Below, piece after piece: positions 24,871 to 32,425 of a stretch of DNA of 64,000 nucleotides. The notes beneath the pieces were generated by a model. That model was not told the origin of the DNA. It searched no databases and saw nothing but the letters and a program-made list of their open reading frames with translations. Each line of letters opens with the position of its first letter. Positions within the stretch are counted from its first letter, which is position 1. Origin of the DNA: Herbidospora mongoliensis (lineage in GTDB: Bacteria; Actinomycetota; Actinomycetes; Streptosporangiales; Streptosporangiaceae); the NCBI RefSeq assembly GCF_001570545.1, contig NZ_BBXD01000013.1, forward strand, positions 1-64,000, given 5' to 3'. The position numbers and the translations under genes are program-made.

Positions 24871-27800
24871 ATGTGGTTGGGGGTCCTCGGCCCGCTCACC
24901 CTCATGGCCGGAGGTCAGACGATCCCGCTCCGGTCGGCCAAGCAGCGATTACTCCTGGCCGGGCTGACCAGCCGGGCCAACACGATCGTCCCCATGGATC
25001 GCCTCTACGACCTGCTGTGGGACGACCCGCCCGCGTCGGCCAAGGAGAACCTGCGGCTGTACGTCTACCACCTGCGCCGCGCCCTCGGAGACATGGAGTG
25101 CATCGTCCGGCACCCCTCCGGTTACGCGCTGAACGTGCGTACCGGCGAACTGGACGCCCACCAGTTCGAGGCCCGCGCGGCCGAGGGCGCCCGCGCCCTG
25201 GCCGACGGTGATCCCGCCCACGCCGGCGAAGTCCTGACCGCCGCCCTCGACCTGTGGCGCGGCTCCGCCTACGGCGACCTGGCCGACGCCCCGCTCCTGC
25301 GGCAGGCCGCGATGCGCCTGGACGAGGCCCGGTTGCGCGCGGAGGAACTGCGCGTCGAGGCCGGGCTGGCCCTCGGACGGCACGCCGACCTGGTGGGCGA
25401 GCTGACCGCCCAGGTCGCCCGGCATCCCACCCGCGAACGGCTGCGCGGCCTGCTGATGCTGGCCCTGTACCGGGCCAGCCGCCGGGCCGACGCCCTGGAG
25501 GTCTACCGGGCGGGCCGCCGGGCCATGATCGAGGACCTCGGCCTCGAACCCGGCCGCGAACTGGTCGAGTTGCACGCCGCGATCCTGCGGTCCGACCCGT
25601 CGCTGGAACCCGCTCAGCCGGGACAGGCGCGCGGCCTCACCGCCCCGGTGTCGCGGCTGGTTCCCGTGCCCGCCCAGTTGCCGCCCGACGTGGCCGGATT
25701 CGTCGGCCGCGACAGCGAGGTGGCCGAACTGGACAGGATGCTGGCCGACCGGCACGGCCGGGCGGTGCCCGCCTTCGTGGGGGTGACCGGGATGGGCGGC
25801 GTCGGCAAGACGGGCCTGGCGGTGCACTGGGCCCACCGGGTCGCGCACCGCTTCCCCGACGGGCAGCTCTACGCCGACCTGCGCGGTTACGCCGAGCACA
25901 TCGAACCGTTGCCGGTGGAGAGCGTGGTCGACCGGTTCCTGCGGGCCCTGGGGGTGCCCGGCGCCAGGATCCCCGCCGACGCCGACGAACGGGCCGGGCT
26001 GCTGCGCAGCGCGCTGTCCGGCCGCAGGGTGCTCATGGTGCTCGACAACGCCCGCAACGCCGCCCAGGTCAGGGCGCTGCTCCCCGGCTCTCCGAGCTGC
26101 GCCGCCATCATCACCAGCCGCGACGGTCTCGACGGCCTGGTGTCGCAGGAGGGCGCGCAGGTGGTCCGGCTGGACACGCTCGCGGCGGACGACGCGGTCG
26201 CCGTGCTGGCCGACGTGGCCGGGGCCGCGTGGCTGCGCGACGACCCGGCCGCCGCCCGGCTCGCCGGGTTGTGCGACGGACTGCCGCTGGCGCTGCGCAT
26301 CGCGGGGGCCCGGCTGGCCAACCGTCCCCACCTGACCACGGCCCTGCTGGCCGAACGGTTCGCCGACGAACGGCGGCGTCTCGACGAACTGGCGCACGGC
26401 GACACCCAGCTCCGGTCCCACTTCGCGCTCAGCTACCGGGGTCTGCGCCCCGCCGAGGCCCGGCTGTTCCGGCTGCTCGGCCTGCTGGACACCGCCTCCT
26501 TCGGGAGCTGGCTCTGCGCGGCGCTGCTCGGCACCGGCGCCGAGACCGCCCAGGACCTGATCGAGCAGCTCGTCGCCGCGCAACTGCTGGAGGTCGACTC
26601 CGGCGGCCCGGCGCTGCCGCCCCGCTACCACTTCCACGACCTGGTCCGCCTCTACGCCCGCGAGTGCGCCCTGGCCGAGGAGCCGGCCGCCGAACGCGGC
26701 GCCGCGCTGACCCGCGCCTACGGCGGCCTGCTGGCCCTGGCGGGCGAGGCGCACATCCGGGTGTACGGCGGCGACCACGTGATCCTCCACGACGACGCGC
26801 CCCGTTGGCACCCCGATCCGCAGCTCACCGACCGCATCCTGGCCGACCCGCTCGAATGGCTGGAGGCCGAGCGCGCCACCCTGGTCAGGGCCGTCGCCCA
26901 CACCGCCGAGCTGGGCGACGACCGGCTGTCGTGGGATCTGGCGATGACAGGCGTGACCCTGTTCGAGGCGCACACCCATCTGTCCGACTGGGAGACCACC
27001 CACGAGACCGCGCTCGCGGCCGTCCGGAGGTCGGGCAACGTCCGAGGCGAGGCGGCCATGGTCTACGGGCTCGGCAGCCTGGCCCTCACCCGCCAGCGCT
27101 ACCCCGAGGCCCGTGAGCTGCTCGTCGAGGCGTGCGACCTGTTCGCCTCCGTCGGAGAGGACCACGGCCACGCGCTGGCGCTGCGCAACCTGGCCCTGCT
27201 CGACCGTTCGACCGGCCGCCTCGACGACGCCGCACACGCCTACGAGCGGGCGCTGCCGATTCTGCGCACCGCCGGAGACCGGGCGGCCGAGGCGAACGTG
27301 CTGACCGGCATGGCCCAGATCAGTCTCGACCGGGGGCACTTCGACACCAGCGAGGACCTGCTCCAGACCGCGCTGGCGATCTTCCACGGGATCGGCAACG
27401 CCCGGGGCGAGGCGCAGACCCGGTTCCGGCTCGGGGAGGCCTACCTGCGGCAGGGCCGTCCGGGCGAGGCGGCCGACGTGTTCGAGGCGGCGTTGCCGCT
27501 GGTCCGGCAATTGCGTGACCTCCTGGGTGAGACCTATCTGCTGCGCGGGCTCGGCCAGGCGCAGGCCGAGCTCGGGCAGACGGCCGAAGCCGAGCACAGT
27601 CTGCGCTCGGCCCTGAAGATCGCCGACGCCCTCGACGAGTCGTTCGCCCAGGCGGGGGTGCTGCTCGCGCTGGGCGTCCTGCACAAGGGACGGCCCGAGG
27701 CGGCGGAGCAGGTCAGCCGGGCGCTGACGCTGTTCACCGCGATGGGCAACGGCCCGTGGCGGGCCCGCGCGCTACGCGCGCTGGCCACGATCGCCGAGGA

Positions 27801-27906
27801 CGGCGGCGACAACTCCCGGGCCCGGGAGTTGTGGCGGGAGGCGCACACCCTGCTGGTGTCGCTGGGATCTCCCGAGGCGGCGGAGGTGGCCGAGCGGCTC
27901 GGCTAG
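24871..27906 (+). CDS. SARP-type regulator with NB-ARC and TPR domains (copy 2)
   Basis: 1011 residues. Tandem paralog of the 21596 gene, alike over the whole length: winged helix (MWLGVLGPLTLM), BTAD domain, NB-ARC ATPase with P-loop TGMGGVGKTG near residue 306, and a TPR array from about 690. Start ATG 24871 follows AAAGGGCGG; the frame is open upstream, but the paralog comparison fixes this start. The two copies keep long identical stretches around the P-loop and the CHFHDLVRLYAR-like region, so duplication or conversion is fairly recent. A convergent small peptide gene ends 5 bp away. The direct repeat at 24766 lies in its promoter region and may mediate auto- or cross-regulation. Confidence 0.92.
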   Translation: MWLGVLGPLTLMAGGQTIPLRSAKQRLLLAGLTSRANTIVPMDRLYDLLWDDPPASAKENLRLYVYHLRRALGDMECIVRHPSGYALNVRTGELDAHQFEARAAEGARALADGDPAHAGEVLTAALDLWRGSAYGDLADAPLLRQAAMRLDEARLRAEELRVEAGLALGRHADLVGELTAQVARHPTRERLRGLLMLALYRASRRADALEVYRAGRRAMIEDLGLEPGRELVELHAAILRSDPSLEPAQPGQARGLTAPVSRLVPVPAQLPPDVAGFVGRDSEVAELDRMLADRHGRAVPAFVGVTGMGGVGKTGLAVHWAHRVAHRFPDGQLYADLRGYAEHIEPLPVESVVDRFLRALGVPGARIPADADERAGLLRSALSGRRVLMVLDNARNAAQVRALLPGSPSCAAIITSRDGLDGLVSQEGAQVVRLDTLAADDAVAVLADVAGAAWLRDDPAAARLAGLCDGLPLALRIAGARLANRPHLTTALLAERFADERRRLDELAHGDTQLRSHFALSYRGLRPAEARLFRLLGLLDTASFGSWLCAALLGTGAETAQDLIEQLVAAQLLEVDSGGPALPPRYHFHDLVRLYARECALAEEPAAERGAALTRAYGGLLALAGEAHIRVYGGDHVILHDDAPRWHPDPQLTDRILADPLEWLEAERATLVRAVAHTAELGDDRLSWDLAMTGVTLFEAHTHLSDWETTHETALAAVRRSGNVRGEAAMVYGLGSLALTRQRYPEARELLVEACDLFASVGEDHGHALALRNLALLDRSTGRLDDAAHAYERALPILRTAGDRAAEANVLTGMAQISLDRGHFDTSEDLLQTALAIFHGIGNARGEAQTRFRLGEAYLRQGRPGEAADVFEAALPLVRQLRDLLGETYLLRGLGQAQAELGQTAEAEHSLRSALKIADALDESFAQAGVLLALGVLHKGRPEAAEQVSRALTLFTAMGNGPWRARALRALATIAEDGGDNSRARELWREAHTLLVSLGSPEAAEVAERLG

Positions 27907-27911
27907 GGCTC

Positions 27912-28106
27912 CTACCCCTGAGGGCTGGGGCTGGGAGTAGGAGTGGGGTCGCCGGGTGCGGGTTTGCCGGGGTCCAAGGTGCCCCACGGCATGTTGGGGC
28001 AGCCGTCTCCCCTGCAGTGGGCCTCGGCCGGAGTCGCGTGCAGCACAGTGATCATCGTCAGGGCGGTGAGAAGAGCCCCCAGTGTCTTGCGTGATTTTCT
28101 CAACAC
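27912..28106 (-). CDS. Small secreted peptide paired with SARP copy 2
   Basis: 64 residues from a GTG at 28106 (weak ribosome site). The signal peptide (MLRKSRKTLGALL, TVLHATPAEA) resembles that of the 24580 peptide; the mature part begins HCRGDGCPNMPWG and ends in a Pro/Thr/Ser tail. Two Cys residues four apart could form a small disulfide ring. MPW is shared with the first peptide. The gene lies 5 bp from the convergent SARP stop and 48 bp downstream of the LAL regulator gene on the same strand, with an 11-bp-period direct repeat in between that suggests its own promoter. Function unknown; a signalling role is inference. Confidence 0.7.
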   Translation of the reverse strand: MLRKSRKTLGALLTALTMITVLHATPAEAHCRGDGCPNMPWGTLDPGKPAPGDPTPTPSPSPQG

Positions 28107-28128
28107 CTGTTCACCGTTCCACGGCCCG

Positions 28129-28146
28129 CGTATAAGACCGGTATAC
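28129..28146. promoter_or_regulatory. Direct repeat with 11-bp period (second candidate SARP site)
   Basis: CGTATAA at 28129 and GGTATAC at 28140 within CGTATAAGACCGGTATAC, 15 of 18 bases equal to the site at 24766. It lies in the 48-bp gap upstream of the peptide gene. Confidence 0.5.
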
Positions 28147-28154
28147 GGGCCGGG

Positions 28155-30761
28155 TCACTCCGGCGCATGGCTGAGCACGTCGGCGAGGGCCTGCCGCCCC
28201 GACACCCCCAGCTTCGTGTAGACCCTGCCCAGGTGGTTGTTGACCGTCCGCAGTGACAGGTCCAGCCGTTCGGCCACCGCGCGGCCCGACAGGCCCGAGA
28301 CCACCAGCTTGGCGATCTGCAGTTCACGCGGCGTCAGGGCCGTCTCGCCCCCCGACAGTTCCGACTGCGGCGTCCTCGCCCCGCCGCAGTCGGCCAGCAG
28401 TTCTGTGGCCAGTGCCTGTGCGTTCTTGGCGGCCGTCCGTCGTCCGGCCGCCACGAGTAACCGATACGACGTCGCCGCGCATTCGGCGCCCGCCAGCATG
28501 TGCCCGAGGCGGTGTAACACCACGGCCGACTCCAGCAGCAGGTCGGGGTCCTCGGTGGCGTAGGCCGTGGCCATCGCGGCGAACGCCCTGGTCACCGGGG
28601 TGGGGGTGGTGGTGGAGAGTTCGGTCAGGCGGTCGCGGACCGTCGTCGCGCCGCCCATCCGGCAGGCGTCGGCCAGGGCGTGCGCCTCCAGCAGCGGCGC
28701 TCCCGCCTTGCGGGCCTCCTTCGCGGCGGTGACCGCGCGTTCGACGGCGTGGGGCAGGTCGAGGGCGGCGACGGCGGCCCAGGCGCGGTTGCGGTTGATC
28801 CACGGATCGACCAGGGCGCCGGGCGGGGCCGGGGAGTCCTCCATCCGGGCCAGCCACTGGTCGGCGCCCGCAGTGTCGCCCGCCATGGCGTGGGCGCCGA
28901 CGAGTTCGGACAGGTAGAGGCGCTGGAGGCGGAGCGGGTCGTGGCCTTCGAGCAGCACGATCGACTCGCGCAGCGCCTGCTGGGCCAGCGTCATCCGGCC
29001 CTGGGCCTTGGCGACGATGCCGCGCAGGCCCGTCCAGATGCCGACGAGCTGCGGGAGCTGGGTCTGCAGCGCCTCCTCGTAGCCCGCCTCGACGGCCTCG
29101 GCGGCGTCGGCGAGCGCGCCCGCCAGGACCAGCGCCACACAGCGGACGCTGCGGACCTGCGCCTGCGCGCGGGGCAGCGTGTTGCGGTGTTCGGTGGCGA
29201 CGTGCAGGCCGGTCGCGGCGGCCTGGTCGACGAGCCGCCGGTCGCCCGCGAGGCCCGCCGCGACCATGACCGCCGTGGCGGCCCAGGTGGTGGCGCGGGC
29301 CGGGAGGTGGGGGTCGGGCGGGGCCAGCAGGGCGGTGCCGACCGCGATCGAACGGGCGACGTGGCCCTCCAGCAGGATGATCCAGGTCGAGACCGCCTCG
29401 GCGGCGCGTTCGCCGGTCGGGTGGCCTCCGGCGGGCGCCGCTTCGCGGTGCCAGTATTCGATGCGCTCCTGGAGCATCGCGCGGCGGTCGGAGCTCTCCT
29501 CGTCGGGGCACTCCTCCGGCTCGGGCAGGATGCCGGCCGCCGCCTCGTAGCGGCCCTGCCAGGCCAGTACCTCGGCCAGGGTCAGGTCGGCGTCGACCCC
29601 GCCGCCGGCGTCACGTGTGGCCATGGCCAGCCGTTCGGCCATGTCGAACTCCATGTGTTCGGCCGCCTGGCGGGCCCCCGCGAGCAGTTCCCCGACCGAG
29701 GAGCCGAGCCCGGCCCGGTGCCGGGCGACGGCCAGCTCCAGCACGTCGTCGGCGCGGCGGCGCGGGGTCTTGCCGAGCGACTCGGCCAGGTTCTCCCAGA
29801 TCGCCCGGTACCTGGCGCGGGGCATCCGGGCCCTGATCACCCCGGCGTACGCCGGGATGGACAGCCGGGTCTGCAGGCGCTGGCCGGTACGTTCGAGCAT
29901 GACGAGCCCGCGGCGTTCGGTCTGGACGACGGCCGCGTGCCCGGTGATCGCCTCCAGCACGGGCTGGCTCAGGGGCTCCTTGCAGGCCAGCACCTCCAAA
30001 ACGCTCAGCACGGCCGCGTCGTCGACGTCCATCTGCGCCTCGACGAGGTCGCCCAGGCGGCCGGTGACCTGGAGGGTCCCGTCGAGGTGCCACAGGCCGT
30101 CGACGTTGCGGAGGGTCTCGCCCTCCAGGGCTGACTGGACCAGTTCGTACAGGACCAGGGGGTTTCCCGCCGACAGGCGGCGGAAGGTGCGCTTGGTGAC
30201 GGCGTCGAGCGGGCCGCCGAGGCCGCGCTCGAGCACGGCGTCGATCTCGTCGTCGGCGAGCGGCAGGAGTTCGACCCGCCGGGCCACCCGCTCCTTCCAC
30301 AGCGCGGTGATCACGTCGGGGGCGGCCTGGCCCTGCCGGACGGTGAGCAGCACGAACGTGTGGGTGTGCACGGCGAGCTGGAAGATCAGCGCGGCCGAGG
30401 CCGAGTCGAGCAGGTGGGCGTCGTCGACCACCAGGACCGGCCGTTTTCCGCCAGGAGTGCTGAAGCGTTCCACGATCCGGGCGAAGGTGCCGAGCGCGTC
30501 GCCCGGCGGCGCGAGGTGCAGCAGCGCGCCGAGGGCGATCGTGCCGGCCGCGCGGGTGCCGGTCGCCCAGGAGGCGGGGTGGCCCGCGACCGCCAGCTTG
30601 GTCACCGCCTCTTTGGCGAGGCGGGTGCGGCCCACCCCCGGCGGGCCGACGACCACGACGCCTTCGACGTCCGGCCGCTCCGCCGATTCGGTGATGACAC
30701 GGAGGGCCGCGGCGCGTCCGACGAGCGGCCATGAACTTCTGGGGCGCACGTCAGGTCCCAT
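28155..30761 (-). CDS. LAL-type LuxR regulator with STAND ATPase
   Basis: 868 residues from ATG 30761, set by AAGGGA six bases upstream. Residues 10-250 form an AAA/STAND ATPase (PLVGRAAALRVI; Walker B VLVVDDAHLLD). The Walker A motif reads GPPGVGRTRLA, with Arg in place of the usual Lys, so nucleotide hydrolysis may be reduced. A long helical middle follows, and the last 65 residues are a LuxR helix-turn-helix (LTPRELQIAKLVVSGLSGRA...LDLSLRTVNNHLGRVYTKLGV). LAL proteins activate secondary-metabolite or sugar operons. It lies between the SARP/peptide block and the RiPP cluster and could serve either. Confidence 0.92.
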   Translation of the reverse strand: MGPDVRPRSSWPLVGRAAALRVITESAERPDVEGVVVVGPPGVGRTRLAKEAVTKLAVAGHPASWATGTRAAGTIALGALLHLAPPGDALGTFARIVERFSTPGGKRPVLVVDDAHLLDSASAALIFQLAVHTHTFVLLTVRQGQAAPDVITALWKERVARRVELLPLADDEIDAVLERGLGGPLDAVTKRTFRRLSAGNPLVLYELVQSALEGETLRNVDGLWHLDGTLQVTGRLGDLVEAQMDVDDAAVLSVLEVLACKEPLSQPVLEAITGHAAVVQTERRGLVMLERTGQRLQTRLSIPAYAGVIRARMPRARYRAIWENLAESLGKTPRRRADDVLELAVARHRAGLGSSVGELLAGARQAAEHMEFDMAERLAMATRDAGGGVDADLTLAEVLAWQGRYEAAAGILPEPEECPDEESSDRRAMLQERIEYWHREAAPAGGHPTGERAAEAVSTWIILLEGHVARSIAVGTALLAPPDPHLPARATTWAATAVMVAAGLAGDRRLVDQAAATGLHVATEHRNTLPRAQAQVRSVRCVALVLAGALADAAEAVEAGYEEALQTQLPQLVGIWTGLRGIVAKAQGRMTLAQQALRESIVLLEGHDPLRLQRLYLSELVGAHAMAGDTAGADQWLARMEDSPAPPGALVDPWINRNRAWAAVAALDLPHAVERAVTAAKEARKAGAPLLEAHALADACRMGGATTVRDRLTELSTTTPTPVTRAFAAMATAYATEDPDLLLESAVVLHRLGHMLAGAECAATSYRLLVAAGRRTAAKNAQALATELLADCGGARTPQSELSGGETALTPRELQIAKLVVSGLSGRAVAERLDLSLRTVNNHLGRVYTKLGVSGRQALADVLSHAPE

Positions 30762-30927
30762 AACGTCCCTTCGAATGCCGCGTTGACAATTCGAGTAGAC
30801 GAGAATTCTGCTGACGCACGCCATGTCAAGAAATGTCAGAAATCTGGCGCGATTCGGTCATTGCCCAGATCTGCACATAGAGGTATTTAAAGCGAGACGC
30901 GGCCGTGGCTCGCGCCACGAACCTGCC

Positions 30928-31527
30928 TCAAGAGAGCGAGAGCAGCTCATCCGCCAGCGCGAGCAGCTTCAGCGCCGCGACGTCGCGCGGGCCGTCGCCG
31001 TTCGGCAGGCGGTCGCCGATGCGGCCCAGCACGGCTCGGGCGTCGATGGAACGGGGCTCGGTGCTCTGCCTCACCCGGAGCAGGAACTCCAGGCCACAGG
31101 CCGCCTGGGTGGCGAACATACCCAGCAGTTCGATGTCGTCGAGGTCGCTGCGCGACTCGGCCCGGTCGAGCACCTCCAAGACGCCGACGCACTCCTCGAA
31201 GCGGATCAGCGGCGCCGCCATGATCGTGGCGGGCACGTAGCCGGTCGACTCGGCGGCGTCGTGGTCGAACTTGGTGGTCTGGAGGTCGTCGGCGACCATC
31301 GGCTGGCCGCTGGTGGCGACCCAGCCGGCGATGCCCGTCCCGGCCGGGAACCGGCTGCCGACGAGTTCCTTCTCGCCCTCGCCGGAGACGGCCTCGAAGA
31401 CCAGCTCGCCGGTCTCCGGGTCCACCAGGAAGATCGACGCGGCGGCCGCGCCGAACATGTGGCGGGCCACCTCGACGATCGACTGCAGCAACTTGCGTTC
31501 GGTGCTGTCGAAGTCCTCAGTGGACAT
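30928..31527 (-). CDS. GAF domain protein
   Basis: 199 residues. A single GAF domain spans most of the protein (LLQSIVEVARHMFGAAAASIFLVD; GTGIAGWVATSGQPMVADD; APLIRFEECVGVLEVLDR). No kinase, cyclase or DNA-binding domain is attached, so it would act as a small-molecule or partner sensor, perhaps for the class III cyclase in the same operon. It overlaps the upstream subtilase gene by 11 bp and is the last gene of the leftward operon starting at 35687. A weak 6-bp hairpin follows the stop. Confidence 0.88.
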   Translation of the reverse strand: MSTEDFDSTERKLLQSIVEVARHMFGAAAASIFLVDPETGELVFEAVSGEGEKELVGSRFPAGTGIAGWVATSGQPMVADDLQTTKFDHDAAESTGYVPATIMAAPLIRFEECVGVLEVLDRAESRSDLDDIELLGMFATQAACGLEFLLRVRQSTEPRSIDARAVLGRIGDRLPNGDGPRDVAALKLLALADELLSLS

Positions 31528-32425
31528 CGGGCTCTCCGTTCTGCGTGATGTTGTCCGCAGTGTTGTCCGCGGCGAGATAGAGCACGGTCTTGAGCTGGAA
31601 CGGCGTCAGCCAGGGGTGCTTGCTCAGGATGAGCGCGCAGATCCCGGCGATGTGCGGGGCGGCGAAGCTGTTGCCGGTGCTGCGCACGACCTTGCCGCCC
31701 GCCCAGGCCACCGGCACCTTGACACCGCGGGCGTGGAACTCGGCGGGTGGCGAGGGGTTGTAGAAGTAGGTCATCGGGTCGGCCTGGTCGTGACTGGCCA
31801 CCGACACGACCGAGGAGAACGTCCAAGGGAAGCTCAGCACCGGCATGTTGTGCGCGGCGGCGACCAGCAGGCAGCGCCGGAAGTAGGCCCGGTCGGCCAG
31901 CTCCTGGAGGGTGTGCCGGAAGTCCGACTTGGTCGTCGACAGGCTCATGTTGATCACGTCGAACCCGGCCTCGATGGCCCACCGCAGGCCGGTCAGCAGC
32001 GCGTCGCCGCTGCCGTTCTTGCCGTCGGTGAGCACCCGCAGCGAGCTGATCGACGAACCCGGCGCGACCTGCCGGATCACCGAGGCGCACGCGGTGCCGT
32101 GCCCGGCCGGATCGTGCGGTTCACACTCGGCGACCGACAGCTTGCCGCCGTCGTCGACGACCACCTGGTAGGACGCCTCCAGTCCCCCGACCTGCGGATG
32201 GTCGGCCTGAACTCCGGTGTCCAGGACGCAGACGCGCACCCCCGTGCCGTCGGCGCCGCCGTAGGCCCACTCCTTGTTCACCGTCTCCAGACGGCTGATC
32301 TCGAACGGTTCAGGGGAGGCCCGGCGGGTGGCCAGCCCCCAGGCCGGCACCCCCGGGAAGTGGTCACGCTGCGCCCGCCGCCAGGGCGGCAGCGGCGGAG
32401 GCGGGTTGGTGGGCGTCACGGTCAC
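31517..32425 (-). CDS. S8 subtilisin-like serine peptidase, cytoplasmic
   Basis: 302 residues with a complete subtilase triad: Asp69 (VLDTGV), His109 (GHGTACA) and Ser253 (GNSFAAPHIAG); Asn193 (AAHNMP) fits the oxyanion hole. There is no signal peptide and only a short Pro-rich N-terminus, so it probably works inside the cell. Its operon starts with a leader-like peptide, and the divergent operon encodes a RiPP precursor, so cleavage of the precursor leader is a reasonable role (inference). It overlaps the cyclase/ATPase gene by 4 bp (ATGA) and the GAF gene by 11 bp. Confidence 0.92.
   Translation of the reverse strand: MTVTPTNPPPPLPPWRRAQRDHFPGVPAWGLATRRASPEPFEISRLETVNKEWAYGGADGTGVRVCVLDTGVQADHPQVGGLEASYQVVVDDGGKLSVAECEPHDPAGHGTACASVIRQVAPGSSISSLRVLTDGKNGSGDALLTGLRWAIEAGFDVINMSLSTTKSDFRHTLQELADRAYFRRCLLVAAAHNMPVLSFPWTFSSVVSVASHDQADPMTYFYNPSPPAEFHARGVKVPVAWAGGKVVRSTGNSFAAPHIAGICALILSKHPWLTPFQLKTVLYLAADNTADNITQNGEPDVH

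Noticed and set aside
24949-27684. 911-codon minus-strand frame opposite SARP copy 2
   Set aside because: Mirror image of a well-supported regulator gene; Gln/Gly/Val-rich with no motif.
30823-31548. Plus-strand frame upstream of the LAL gene
   Set aside because: It runs antisense through the GAF gene and has no ribosome site.
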